A DNA stretch of 64,000 nucleotides from Streptomyces sp. VRA16 Mangrove soil (GTDB lineage Bacteria; Actinomycetota; Actinomycetes; Streptomycetales; Streptomycetaceae). The notes beneath the pieces are model-generated. The model was not told where the DNA came from. It ran no database searches and worked only from the letters and a program-made list of their open reading frames with translations. The position numbers were made by a program, and so were the translations under genes. Positions 50,839 through 59,628 of the stretch are shown here, piece after piece (the stretch's first letter is position 1; each line of letters starts with the position of its first letter). The DNA is taken from NCBI RefSeq assembly GCF_017377775.1, contig NZ_JAFVLN010000016.1, positions 62,001 through 126,000 of the forward strand, written 5' to 3'.

Positions 50839-51522
50839 GTCCGGCAGCGTAACCGGCGCCGCCCTGCCGGGGCGCGGAGCTGTGCCGATGTGCGGTTCCG
50901 CCGCGCGGGCGCGACCGGCGAGAGCGCGGCCGGGACCGAGCCGGAGGCCGCCCGGGAGCGCCCGCCCCGCGCCGGGGTGCTGCCCAGGGCGCCGGCGAGA
51001 TGTGCCCCGTCAGGGGCGCGGGGAACTGCGCGACCAGCCCTCACCGGAGCCGCACTCGGCGATGGCGCGGCGGGACCCAGCGGGAGTCCGCCCGGGAGCG
51101 CCCGCCCCGCGCCGGGGCGAGATGTGCCCCGTCAGGGGCGCGGGGAACTGCGCGACCAGCCCCCACCGGAGCCGCACTCGGCGATGGCGGGGCCGGGCCG
51201 AGCTGGAGGCCGCCCAGGAGCGCTCGCCCCGCGCCGGGGCGCCGCCTTGCCCACCCTGCCGCCCAAGGCGGCAGATTGCCCAAGGCGGGGGCGGAGCGGC
51301 GGCAGATTGCCCAAGGCGAGGGCGGAGCGGCGGCAGATCGCCCGAGGCGGCGGGGCGGAGCGGCGGCAGGTCGCTCGAGGCGGCGGGGGCGGAGTGGCGG
51401 CAGGTCGCCCGAGGCGGGGGCGGGGCGGCGGCAGGTCGCCCGAGGCGGGGGCGGCAGGGCGACGGTGGATCGCCCGAGGCGGCCCGTCGGGGCCGGGGCC
51501 CCCGGGGCCCCCGGGGCCGGTG
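50839..51522. repeat. repeat block: right arm of inverted repeat plus tandem units
   Basis: Three layers can be seen. Two direct copies of about 120 bp begin near 50996 and 51118 (GATGTGCCCCGTCAGGGGCG); each carries an exact 22-bp dispersed repeat (51011-51032, 51133-51154). The second copy extends to about 51260 and is the inverse match of 47875-48122. From 51267 to about 51484 there are seven units of 26-34 bp based on GGCGGCAGATTGCCCAAGGC. No gene is evident in this 684-bp gap. Confidence 0.75.
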
Positions 51523-52461
51523 TCAGGCCAGCAGCCCCGACGACTTCCACAGCCGGCGGCCGGCACCCCGCAGCACCCCGATGTCGTCCAGGAAGTCGGT
51601 CAACCGCTTCGCCCCGGTCTGCATGATCTCCCGGCGATGGCCGGAGGCCTTGACCTGGGCCATGGCCTCCTTCCTGTCGAGGCCCACATTGACGTACACG
51701 TCGGGGTTGATGAACGCCACCGAGAAGACGCGGGCGAACTCGCCCGAGGTCAGTCGGGTGAACTCCTGGGACCACTTCGGGGCCGTCACCATCTGACGGC
51801 GCAACTCCTCGCGCGCGTAACGGACATGACGCGCCTCCTCGACGACGTGGATGCGCGTGACGCCGCGGACCAGCGTCTGGACGCGCTCGTCAGGGAACGT
51901 CAGGCGCTGCATCCAGTCGAGGATCTCCTCGCCGAGCAGCGTCGCCGTGAACGAACCCGGGGTCGTCGAGATCGTCTTGAAGAGGCGGCCCAGATTGTGG
52001 TGGACCGGCGCCACCGGGTAGTGCGGGGTGCCGCCGTGCGTGATCAGGCGGGCGAACATCTTCGAGTGCCGGCACTCGTCCTCGATCTCCGTGAGGGCGT
52101 ACCGGACGTGCGCGCTCGTCGCCGCCTTGTCGTAGACGTGCCGGACGAGCAGCTGCATCAGGATCAGCTCGAACCAGATGCCGAGCGAGGCGAGCGCCGC
52201 CGCCTCGTGCTGGGAGAGCGCGATGCGCTGCTCCTCGCTCATCTTCTTCCACAGCGGGGTGTCGTAGAGCGACACCAGCTCCGGCGGCCAGAACCACTTG
52301 CCCGGCTCGAACGGAGCGTCCCAGTCGAGCTCCTTGTCCGGGTCGAAGGAGTGCTTGGCGGAAGAGTCGAGCAGCCGCTCGGCCACCTGCTCCCGGTCCT
52401 TGAGCAGACCGAGCGCGTCCCGCAGCCCTTCGAGCGCATCGGCTTCCGGCATGGTCGTCAT
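51523..52461 (-). CDS. AurF-like diiron oxygenase
   Basis: A 312-residue helical protein resembling the AurF N-oxygenase-like diiron family. Metal-ligand motifs are EIEDECRHSKMFARL (ExxxEC-x-H type) and VVEEARHVRYAREEL, with earlier glutamates in QHEAAALASLGIWFE. It probably oxidises an unknown substrate with O2. ATG 52461 has GTGGAG six bases upstream; GTG 52473 in frame is the alternative. It is divergent from a second diiron-type gene, with a palindrome between. Its 3' end borders the repeat block. Confidence 0.83.
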   Translation of the reverse strand: MTTMPEADALEGLRDALGLLKDREQVAERLLDSSAKHSFDPDKELDWDAPFEPGKWFWPPELVSLYDTPLWKKMSEEQRIALSQHEAAALASLGIWFELILMQLLVRHVYDKAATSAHVRYALTEIEDECRHSKMFARLITHGGTPHYPVAPVHHNLGRLFKTISTTPGSFTATLLGEEILDWMQRLTFPDERVQTLVRGVTRIHVVEEARHVRYAREELRRQMVTAPKWSQEFTRLTSGEFARVFSVAFINPDVYVNVGLDRKEAMAQVKASGHRREIMQTGAKRLTDFLDDIGVLRGAGRRLWKSSGLLA

Positions 52462-52486
52462 CGCCGACTCCACATCCCTGTAGAAG

Positions 52487-52503
52487 AGTTACCCGTGGTT
52501 ACT
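52487..52503. promoter_or_regulatory. TetR-like palindrome between two diiron genes
   Basis: AGTTACC-CGT-GGTTACT: 7-bp arms with one mismatch around a 3-bp spacer, centred in the gap between the divergent genes. Confidence 0.5.
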
Positions 52504-52601
52504 TTCGCCCCTCTTCTTATGAGACTCCGTGTCAGCAAGGGCGTCAATCCCTTGCGTGCGACTTGTTGACCCCGCGTCTACCACCGTGTGAGCCTGCCGG
52601 T

Positions 52602-53708
52602 ATGTCGACCCATGAGCTGTACACCAAGGCCGTGGACGAGCCCAACTGGCAGGTACCGTCGGCCAGTTCCGCCCGCCTCAGCTGGGAATACGACGACGGA
52701 CGCGACCGCCTGCTGGCCCTGTACCAGAAGGGCAAGGACAAGCAGTGGGACGGCGCCACACGCATCGACTGGGACCTCGAAGTCGATCCGTACGACCCTC
52801 TGGGCACCCCCGACGAGTCGATGTCCCTCTACGGAACCCCGTACTGGGACAAGATGACCGACAAGGACAAGGGCGAACTGCGCAAGCACTACGCCTCCTG
52901 GCAGTTCAGCCAGTTCCTGCACGGTGAGCAGGGCGCGATGGTGTGCGCGGCGCGCATCGTCGAGTCCGTGCCCGACCTCGACGCCAAGTTCTACTCGGCG
53001 ACACAGACCATGGACGAGGCGAGGCACGCGGAGATCTACGGCCGCTTCCTCCACGAGAAGATCGGGATGCTGTACCCGATCAACGACAATCTCCAGGCCC
53101 TGCTCGGGGACACCCTGCGCGACTCCCGCTGGGACATGCCCTACCTCGGCATGCAGGTCCTCATCGAAGGGCTCGCCCTCGCCGCGTTCGGCATGATCCG
53201 CGACACCACGGACAAGCCGCTGCCCAAGCAGATCCTCGCGTACGTGATGCAGGACGAGGCCCGCCACGTCGCCTTCGGCCGGATGGCGCTGCGCGACTAC
53301 TACCGGCAGCTCACCGAGGCGGAACTGCGCGAGCGCGAGGAATTCGTCATCGAGGGCTGCTACTTGATGCGCGACCGGCTGCGCGGGGTCGAGGTCCTGG
53401 AGGACTTTGGCATCCCGGCGGCGAAGGCCGAGGAGTACACGGAGCAGTCCGAGTTCCTCGCCCTGTTCCGCCAGTTGCTGTTCTCGCGGATCGTCCCGTG
53501 CGTCAAGGACATCGGCCTGTGGGGCAAGCGCCTCCAGCAGGCCTACGTCGACATGGGCGTCTTCGAGATGGGCAACTCCAACCTGGACCTGCTCATGGCC
53601 CAGGACGAGGAGGTCGCCGAACAGCTCGACGCCGAGCGCTTCGCGGCCGAGGAACAGGAACGGGTCGCCGAGGTGGACGAGGCGATCAGGTCGGGCGCCG
53701 CCGACTAG
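52602..53708 (+). CDS. ferritin-like diiron domain protein
   Basis: A 368-residue protein with a ribonucleotide-reductase-R2/ferritin-like four-helix bundle. Iron ligands lie in FSQFLHGEQGAMVCAARI, TMDEARHAEIYGRFL and VMQDEARHVAFGRMALRDYY (two E-x-x-H motifs). It is probably an oxygenase or oxidase; the substrate is unknown. The C-terminal 35 residues are highly acidic (RFAAEEQERVAEVDEAIRSG). ATG 52602 starts MSTHELYTKAVDEPNW; the ribosome-binding site is weak. Divergent from the AurF-like gene. A GC hairpin lies just after its stop. Confidence 0.83.
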   Translation: MSTHELYTKAVDEPNWQVPSASSARLSWEYDDGRDRLLALYQKGKDKQWDGATRIDWDLEVDPYDPLGTPDESMSLYGTPYWDKMTDKDKGELRKHYASWQFSQFLHGEQGAMVCAARIVESVPDLDAKFYSATQTMDEARHAEIYGRFLHEKIGMLYPINDNLQALLGDTLRDSRWDMPYLGMQVLIEGLALAAFGMIRDTTDKPLPKQILAYVMQDEARHVAFGRMALRDYYRQLTEAELREREEFVIEGCYLMRDRLRGVEVLEDFGIPAAKAEEYTEQSEFLALFRQLLFSRIVPCVKDIGLWGKRLQQAYVDMGVFEMGNSNLDLLMAQDEEVAEQLDAERFAAEEQERVAEVDEAIRSGAAD

Positions 53709-53735
53709 GGTCTGCCCTGCCGGGGTGAGGGGGCC

Positions 53736-53752
53736 CGGACCGCGGCGGTCCC
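53736..53752 (+). terminator. weak terminator candidate after the ferritin-like gene
   Basis: GGACCG and CGGTCC pair around CGG about 30 bp after the stop; there is no T-run. The rest of the gap to 53986 shows no gene I can support. Confidence 0.35.
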
Positions 53753-53986
53753 GGCCTCCGGATCCACGCCCGTGCGCGCGACGATCCGCCGGACCCGGGC
53801 GGGCCGCCCGGTCCGTACGACGAGGTGGCGCAGCACGCCCAGGGTGAACGGCACGACCGCCCGGCCGTCGTCGCCATGAGGCTCGGCACCATCGCCATGA
53901 GGGGGGCAACGGGCCTGGCGGACAGCGGAGTTCCCGGCTCCGAAATCGCGGTGCGCCCACCCGTTTCGACCCGCATCATCGACCCC

Positions 53987-54889
53987 ATGACCGCAGACCC
54001 CGCCGCCGCCCGCCGCAGTCTCGAAGCCCTCGCGCTCGGGGACGCGTTCGGGGAGCGCTGGTTCCCGCTCTTCCGCGCGCCGCAGCAGGCGGCCGCCGAG
54101 ATCCGGTCCCGGCGCACCCCGCACGAACCCGACTGGCACTGGACCGACGACACCGCGATGGCCCTGGCCGTGGTCGGGGTCCTGGAGCGGTACGGCGAGG
54201 TGCTCCAGACCGAGCTGGCCCGCGCCTTCGCCGCCGGGCACGCCGCCGACCCGGGGCGCGGCTACGGCTACGGAATGCACCAGCTGCTCCCCGAGCTGCG
54301 CGCACACCCGGACCGGTGGCCGCAGTTGACGACCGCGCTCTTCGGCGGCCAGGGCAGTCTCGGCAACGGGGCGGCGATGCGCGTCGCCCCGCTGGGGGCC
54401 TGGTTCCACGCCGACCTCGGCCGCGTGCGGGAACAGGCCGAGCGCTCCGCCCGGGTCACCCACGCCCACCCGGAGGGCGTCGCCGGCGCCGTCGCCGTGG
54501 CCGTCGCCGCCGCCCTGTCCGCACGCGGCGAGCTCGCCCTGCGCGCCGTCGCCGACGCGACCCCCGACAGCGCCGTGCGCGAGGGGCTCGGGCGTGCGGC
54601 CGCGCTGGACCCCGGCACCGCACCGTGGCGCGCCGCCGACCTGCTCGGCAACGGGCAGCGGATCCGCGCCGACGACACCGTGCCGTTCGCCCTGTGGTGC
54701 GCCGCCCGGCACCCCGGCGATCTGTCGGCCGCGCTGTGGGCCACCGCCGAAGGGCTCGGCGACGTCGACACCACCTGCGCGATCGCGGGCGGTGTGGTGG
54801 GTGCGCGGACCGGCACCGACGCGGCGCCCGAGGGCTGGCTGCGGCGCAGGGAAGCGCTGCCCGCCGCCGGGGAGCCCCCGATGCAGTAG
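53987..54889 (+). CDS. ADP-ribosylglycohydrolase family protein
   Basis: A 300-residue all-helical hydrolase. The family motifs are LALGDAFGERWF near the N-terminus, HWTDDTAMALAVVG (magnesium-binding aspartates), GNGAAMRVAPLG, THAHPEGVAGAVAVA and DVDTTCAIAGGVVGAR near the C-terminus. It should remove ADP-ribose from proteins or other acceptors. ATG 53987 is chosen; the frame is open to 53825, but the extra part is not conserved-looking. It is followed after 10 bp by the Pro/Gln-rich membrane protein gene. Confidence 0.85.
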   Translation: MTADPAAARRSLEALALGDAFGERWFPLFRAPQQAAAEIRSRRTPHEPDWHWTDDTAMALAVVGVLERYGEVLQTELARAFAAGHAADPGRGYGYGMHQLLPELRAHPDRWPQLTTALFGGQGSLGNGAAMRVAPLGAWFHADLGRVREQAERSARVTHAHPEGVAGAVAVAVAAALSARGELALRAVADATPDSAVREGLGRAAALDPGTAPWRAADLLGNGQRIRADDTVPFALWCAARHPGDLSAALWATAEGLGDVDTTCAIAGGVVGARTGTDAAPEGWLRRREALPAAGEPPMQ

Positions 54890-54899
54890 CGTTTCGGCC

Positions 54900-55766
54900 G
54901 TGTCCACGCCACCTCCGCCCCAGCCGCCGCAGCCGAACCCCTATGGGCAGCAGCCCGGTCCCTACGGCCAGCCGCAGGCGCCCTATGGCCAGCCGCAGGC
55001 CCCCTATGGCCAGCCGCAGGCGCCCTACGGCCAGCCGCAGTACGGGCAGCAGTCGCAGACCCCGGCCTACCCCGGCTTCCCGCAGCAGCAGTACCCGGGC
55101 GCCCCGTGGGGCGCGCCGCCGCCGCCGAAGCGCCGGGTCGGGATGATCGTCGGGATCGTGGCCGGTGTCGTCGGCATCGTCGTGCTCGGGCTCGGCGCGC
55201 TCGCCTACGTCGGCCTGAAGTCCGACAGCGGATTCCCCGAGGCCGAGTACAGGCTGACGCTGCCGCAGAAGATGCTCGACGACAAGTACGAGCTGGCCGA
55301 GGACATGTCGCAGTCCAAGGGCAAGGCGCTGGAGGACGAGGCCGACGGCTCCTGGGACGCCCGTGACACCAAGGCGGTCATCGGGCAGTACACGCTGGGC
55401 GGGGACCGGACCAAGGGTGTGCTCGTCGTCTCCGGCATGTACGGGCGCTTCAAGAACACCGACGAGGCGCGCGACAACATGATGAAGGGCGGCGCCGAGT
55501 CCGACAACGCCACCGTCGCCGTCCAGCCCCGGGACTTCCACCCGTCCGGCACCGACGTCACCATCACCTGCCAGGTCCTCAAGCAGACCAGCGGGGCCGC
55601 CACGGTCACCATGCCGATGTGCGCCTGGGTGGACGGCAACACCGGCGCCTCGATCGGTGAGGTCACCGCGCAGACCGCGACCGCGGACCCGCAGGACATC
55701 GACCTGGAGGCGGCCGCCGAGACGGCCGCCAAGATCCGCGACGAGATCAGGAAGCCGGTGGGCTGA
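54900..55766 (+). CDS. Pro/Gln/Tyr-rich membrane-anchored protein
   Basis: A 288-residue protein. The first 70 residues are a PYGQPQA repeat region; four near-identical 21-bp DNA units start at 54960, 54981, 55002 and 55023. A single membrane segment follows (VGMIVGIVAGVVGIVVLGLG), then an extracellular domain of about 190 residues with two cysteines (TCQVLKQTSG and MCAWVDGN) that may form a disulfide. The function is unknown; the layout is common in Streptomyces. GTG 54900 begins VSTPPPPQPPQPNPYG. The 3' end overlaps the convergent DUF3291 gene by 20 bp. Confidence 0.72.
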   Translation: MSTPPPPQPPQPNPYGQQPGPYGQPQAPYGQPQAPYGQPQAPYGQPQYGQQSQTPAYPGFPQQQYPGAPWGAPPPPKRRVGMIVGIVAGVVGIVVLGLGALAYVGLKSDSGFPEAEYRLTLPQKMLDDKYELAEDMSQSKGKALEDEADGSWDARDTKAVIGQYTLGGDRTKGVLVVSGMYGRFKNTDEARDNMMKGGAESDNATVAVQPRDFHPSGTDVTITCQVLKQTSGAATVTMPMCAWVDGNTGASIGEVTAQTATADPQDIDLEAAAETAAKIRDEIRKPVG

Positions 55767-56199
55767 AGGTCTTCGTCAGGGTGAAGGCGTAGGCGGTCGG
55801 ACCGTTCTCGCGCAGGTGCGTGAGCCGTTCCTCCGCCTCCTTCACGGTGGGCCGGTGCCCGGCCTGCACCCACCACAGCGTGGTCACCGCCTCGCTCAGC
55901 CGCTGGAAGAACTCCCGCCGCCGGGACAGCAGTTCGCGGTGCGTGCCCGCGTACATGAACGCCTTGAGCGCGTCGGCGTCGCGCCACACCGACATGTTCA
56001 CGAGCATCCACTCGTCGTCGTAGATACGGATGTCGGTGGCGTCGCCCGTCTCACCCTGCAACCGCCAGACGAATCCGTCGGAGGCGTCGGCCACCGCGTT
56101 CACGGGTTCCAGGTTGTCCGTGAAGTCCTTGATCTCGGGGGCGTCGAGGGGTGCGGTGAGGCGGCCTATGTTGACTTGTGCCAGTTCGTACGTGGTCAT
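55747..56199 (-). CDS. DUF3291 protein
   Basis: A 150-residue protein matching DUF3291, a dimeric alpha-beta-barrel related to antibiotic-biosynthesis monooxygenase-type folds. It starts MTTYELAQVNIGRLTAPLDA and contains GFVWRLQGETGDATDIRIYD, MLVNMSVWRDADALKAFMYA and WWVQAGHRPTVKEAEERL. ATG 56199 begins the conserved sequence. Its biochemical role is unknown. It lies 69 bp downstream of the PBP gene in the same direction and may be the third gene of that operon. Confidence 0.82.
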   Translation of the reverse strand: MTTYELAQVNIGRLTAPLDAPEIKDFTDNLEPVNAVADASDGFVWRLQGETGDATDIRIYDDEWMLVNMSVWRDADALKAFMYAGTHRELLSRRREFFQRLSEAVTTLWWVQAGHRPTVKEAEERLTHLRENGPTAYAFTLTKTFSPPAS

Positions 56200-56268
56200 G
56201 ACCGGGACCGTAGGCGAACGGGGGCGGTGCGAGCAGGGCCATTCCACACTCCGGTACGGGGACCACTC

Positions 56269-57741
56269 TCACCCGCCGGAGGAGTTGAGCACGGCCTCCA
56301 TCACCGACCGGGCGATGGGCGCCGCGCTGCCGCCCCCGCTGATGTCCGCCCGGTTCGCCTCCGCGTCCTCGACCACCACGGCCACCGCCACCTGCGGCGT
56401 GGACGCGTCGGCGCTTTGCGCGTAGGAGATGAACCAGGCGTACGGGGTGCCCCTGTTGTTCACGCCGTTCTGCGCGGTGCCGGTCTTGCCGCCCACCGTC
56501 ACCCCGTCGATCCGCGCGTTCGTGCCGGTGCCCTTGGTGACGACGTCGACCATCATCTGCTGCAGCTGCGAGGCCGTGTACGCCGACATCACCTGCTTGT
56601 AGGACTTGTTGTCGGTGGTGGAGACGGTGGTGCCGTCGTTCTTCGTCGTCTTCTCCACCAGGTGCGGGTACATCAGCGTCCCGCCGTTGGCGACGGCCGC
56701 CGAGACCATCGCCATCTGCAGCGGCGTGGCCGCCGTGTCGAACTGGCCGATGGAGGAGAGCGCCAGCTGCGACTTGTTCATGTCCGTGTCGAAGTTCGAC
56801 TTGGCGGCCGTCATCGGGATCTTGACCCCGGTGTCGTTGAATCCGAAGTTCTGCGCCATCGCCACCATGCCGTCGAGCCCCACCTGCACGCCCAGGTTGG
56901 CGAACACGGTGTTGCAGGAGACCTGCATCGCGTACTCCAGGGTGGCGTTCTCGCAGGCGTCGGACGACGACTCGTTCGTCAGCTGCGTGGTCGTGCCCGG
57001 CAGGGTGTACGGGGACGGGGTGTCGGTCGCCGTGGTGATCCCGTTGACGATGTTGTTCTCCAGGACCGCCGCCGCGGTGACGATCTTGAACGTGGAGCCC
57101 GGCGGATACGTCTCGCGGATCGCCCGGTTGAGCATCGGCTGGCTCGCGGAGGCGTTCAGCTTCTTCCAGGCGTCGACGTCGGACTGGCTGGTGCCCGCGA
57201 TGTCCCCGGGGTCGTACGACGGCGTGGAGACCAGCGCCAGGATCTTCCCGGTCGACGGGTCGATGGCGGCGACCGCGCCCTTCTTGCCGCCGAGCCCGTC
57301 GTACGCGGCCTTCTGCGCGGCCGCGTCGATGGTGGTCTCGACGTCGCCGCCCGGGTTCTGGAACCGCGAGATCTCGTTCCAGAACGGCACGGTGGAGAGC
57401 ATCGCGTCGGTGCCGGAGAGGATGTCGTCCTCGGCGCTCTCCACGAACGTCGTGCCGTACGTCTGCGAGGCGTACCCGGTGACGGGGGAGTACAGCGGCC
57501 CGTTCTTGTAGGTCCGCTCGTACTTGTACGTCTCGCCGGTGTCCTCGGAGCCGGTGATCGGCTTGCCCTGCACGAGGATGTCGCCGCGCGGCTGGTCGTA
57601 GCGCTGGATGGTCTCGCGCCGGTTCGCCGAGTTGTCGTCGAGGGACGGGGCCTCGAAGACCTGGATGCGGGCCGCGTTCAGCAGCAGCGCGACCAGCAGG
57701 ATCAGGCAGAAGACCGAGGCGCGGCGGATGTACTTGGTCAC
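56269..57741 (-). CDS. class B penicillin-binding protein (PbpA/FtsI-like)
   Basis: A 490-residue transpeptidase. One N-terminal membrane anchor (FCLILLVALLLNAARIQVFE), the dimerisation domain (NRRETIQRYDQPRGDI), and the transpeptidase domain with STFK (216-219), SCN (275-277) and KTGTAQ (419-424). It cross-links peptidoglycan outside the membrane. It overlaps the FtsW/RodA-type gene by 4 bp, so the two are translated together, a pairing known for SEDS polymerases. Signalling kinases usually next to the oriC-proximal copy are absent here, so this is probably a paralogous pair. Confidence 0.94.
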   Translation of the reverse strand: MTKYIRRASVFCLILLVALLLNAARIQVFEAPSLDDNSANRRETIQRYDQPRGDILVQGKPITGSEDTGETYKYERTYKNGPLYSPVTGYASQTYGTTFVESAEDDILSGTDAMLSTVPFWNEISRFQNPGGDVETTIDAAAQKAAYDGLGGKKGAVAAIDPSTGKILALVSTPSYDPGDIAGTSQSDVDAWKKLNASASQPMLNRAIRETYPPGSTFKIVTAAAVLENNIVNGITTATDTPSPYTLPGTTTQLTNESSSDACENATLEYAMQVSCNTVFANLGVQVGLDGMVAMAQNFGFNDTGVKIPMTAAKSNFDTDMNKSQLALSSIGQFDTAATPLQMAMVSAAVANGGTLMYPHLVEKTTKNDGTTVSTTDNKSYKQVMSAYTASQLQQMMVDVVTKGTGTNARIDGVTVGGKTGTAQNGVNNRGTPYAWFISYAQSADASTPQVAVAVVVEDAEANRADISGGGSAAPIARSVMEAVLNSSGG

Positions 57742-59108
57742 GTGGCGGCCTCCAGGGCGTCCTCGGGCAGCAGCGAGCCACGGGCGGAGTCACTGATCCG
57801 TACGAGGATCGCGACGATGACCCAGTTGGTGACGAGGGACGAGCCGCCCTGCGCGAGGAACGGCATCGCCATACCGGTCAGCGGGATCAGCCCCATCACG
57901 CCGCCCGCGATGACGAAGACCTGGAGCGCGACGATCGAGGCCAGACCGATCGAGAGGAGTCGGCCGAACGGGTCGCGCAGCGCCAGCCCGGCCCGGTAGC
58001 CCCGCTCCACCAGCAGCGCGTAGAGCAGGAAGATCGCGGTCAGCCCGACCAGGCCCAGCTCCTCGCCGGCCGTCGCCAGGATGAAGTCCGACTTGGCGGC
58101 GAAGCCGATCAGGATCGAGTGCCCCATGCCGAGCCCCGCGCCGAGCATCCCGCCCCAGGCGAACGCGAACAGCGACTGGGCCAGTTGGCTGGCGCCCTCA
58201 CCCGCCTCGATGGAGGCGAAGGGGTTCAGCCAGTCCTCGACGCGGCTGTGCACATGCGGTTCGAAGGAGCCGACGAGCACCGCGCCGACCGCGGCCAGCA
58301 CGAGCCCGATCGCGATCCAGCTGCCGCGGCCCGTCGCGACGTAGAGCATCACGATGAACAGCCCGAAGAAGAGCAGCGACGTACCGAGATCGGTCTCCAG
58401 CACCAGGACGCCGACGCTCAGCAGCCAGATCACGAGGATCGGCGCGAACACCCGCATGGTCGGGAACTGGAACCGCCAGACCTTCTTTCCGGTGTAGCGC
58501 AGGGCGTTGCGGTTCGCCGCGAGATAGCTGGCGAAGAAGATGGCGAGCAGGATCTTGGCGAACTCGCCGGGCTGGATGGAGAAGCCGCCGATCTGGATCC
58601 AGATCCGGGCGCCGTTCACGGCGGGGAAGAAGATCGGCAGGATCATCAGGATCAGCGCCGAGACGACGCAGATGTACGCGTACCGCTGCAAAGCGCGGTG
58701 GTCGCGCAGGAAGACCACGAAGAGGATGAACAGGCCCACGCCGAGCGTCGACCAGACCAACTGCGTCGGCGCCGCCTCGGAGCCCGGGGTCTCCAGGTCG
58801 AGGCGGTAGATGAGGACGAGCCCGAGTCCGTTGAGGAGCACGGCGATCGGCAGCACCAGCGGATCCGCGTACGGGGCGCGGAAGCGGACCGCGAAGTGCG
58901 CGAGCAGCGCGAGCACACCGAGCCCGGCACCGTAACCGGCGGCGCCGGGCGGAACGGAGCCGTTCTTCGCCAGCCCCACGTCGCAGTAGCCGTAGACGCT
59001 GAGCAGCACGGCGAGCACGATCAGGGCGAGTTCGGTGCCCCGGCGCCTGGGGACGCGCACCGCGGCGACCGGGGAAGAGGGTTCCGCCGTTCCCGTTGAT
59101 CCGGTCAT
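57738..59108 (-). CDS. FtsW/RodA/SpoVE family peptidoglycan polymerase
   Basis: A 456-residue SEDS protein with about ten to twelve membrane segments (for example LALIVLAVLLSVYGYCDVGL, WSTLGVGLFILFVVFLRDHR). The catalytic-loop region contains LETDLGTSLLFFGLFIVMLY, with the conserved aspartate, and QLAQSLFAFAWGGMLGAGLG. Near the C-terminus IPLTGMAMPFLAQGGSSLV is the SEDS signature. It polymerises lipid II with the coupled PBP. ATG 59108. The stop overlaps the PBP start by 4 bp. A role in division, elongation or sporulation cannot be decided from sequence. Confidence 0.94.
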   Translation of the reverse strand: MTGSTGTAEPSSPVAAVRVPRRRGTELALIVLAVLLSVYGYCDVGLAKNGSVPPGAAGYGAGLGVLALLAHFAVRFRAPYADPLVLPIAVLLNGLGLVLIYRLDLETPGSEAAPTQLVWSTLGVGLFILFVVFLRDHRALQRYAYICVVSALILMILPIFFPAVNGARIWIQIGGFSIQPGEFAKILLAIFFASYLAANRNALRYTGKKVWRFQFPTMRVFAPILVIWLLSVGVLVLETDLGTSLLFFGLFIVMLYVATGRGSWIAIGLVLAAVGAVLVGSFEPHVHSRVEDWLNPFASIEAGEGASQLAQSLFAFAWGGMLGAGLGMGHSILIGFAAKSDFILATAGEELGLVGLTAIFLLYALLVERGYRAGLALRDPFGRLLSIGLASIVALQVFVIAGGVMGLIPLTGMAMPFLAQGGSSLVTNWVIVAILVRISDSARGSLLPEDALEAAT

Positions 59109-59148
59109 GCCGGGAACGTAGCAAGCAAATGGGCGATATGCCCTTATG

Positions 59149-59505
59149 TCAGCACCAGCGGGGCGCCGCGCCGATGTTGTTGATGTACTTCGCGGATCCC
59201 CAGGCCCAGGTGCCGTCGGTCAGCAGGTACCAGAGGTTGTTGCCGCCGACGTCGTCGCCGCCCGTCTTGCAGAAGATCGGGACGATCGCGTTGTACGGCT
59301 CGGTGCGCACGATGCGGCTGCCGCGGGTGGGGGCGTCGCGCAGGTTCAGGCCGGACTTGGCGATGACGCGGCCCTTGTAGATCGGGGGGTTGTTGTGGGC
59401 GCCGGTGGCGGCGTCCTCGGCCAGGGCGGGCGAGGCCGTGGCGGCGAGAGTGGCTGCCGCGGCGACGGCTATGCCGAGACGGATGACGGCGGTCCGTGTG
59501 CTCAT
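59149..59505 (-). CDS. small secreted SH3-domain protein
   Basis: A 118-residue secreted protein. The signal peptide (LGIAVAAAATLAATASPALA) is followed by a bacterial SH3-like domain (GRVIAKSGLNLRDAPTRGSR, then NNLWYLLTDGTWAWGSAKYI). Two cysteines (IFCKTGGD and APRWC) may form a disulfide. Such domains bind cell wall or proteins. ATG 59505 has AGGAGG at good spacing. It lies 40 bp upstream of the FtsW-type gene in the same direction, but whether it belongs to that operon is unclear. Confidence 0.83.
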   Translation of the reverse strand: MSTRTAVIRLGIAVAAAATLAATASPALAEDAATGAHNNPPIYKGRVIAKSGLNLRDAPTRGSRIVRTEPYNAIVPIFCKTGGDDVGGNNLWYLLTDGTWAWGSAKYINNIGAAPRWC

Positions 59506-59628
59506 GGGGCCTCCTTGGGGAGGGAGTGTGGCAGGAGTGGAGCGGGCGTAGGACATACGCCTTGATTCACACTAAAAGTGCTACGTAACGTCCGCAAAAG
59601 GTCACGTGGGGTGGCTCCGCCAGGCGGC

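Noticed and set aside
48121..51484. CRISPR array
   Set aside because: The repeats are directly adjacent with no unique spacers, unit lengths of 26-51 bp vary, and no cas genes are present.
53705..54907. Minus-strand 400-codon frame opposite the ADP-ribosylglycohydrolase
   Set aside because: Overlaps a gene with clear family motifs on the + strand; the part beyond that gene (53709-53880) looks slightly protein-like but has no start or conserved domain I recognise.
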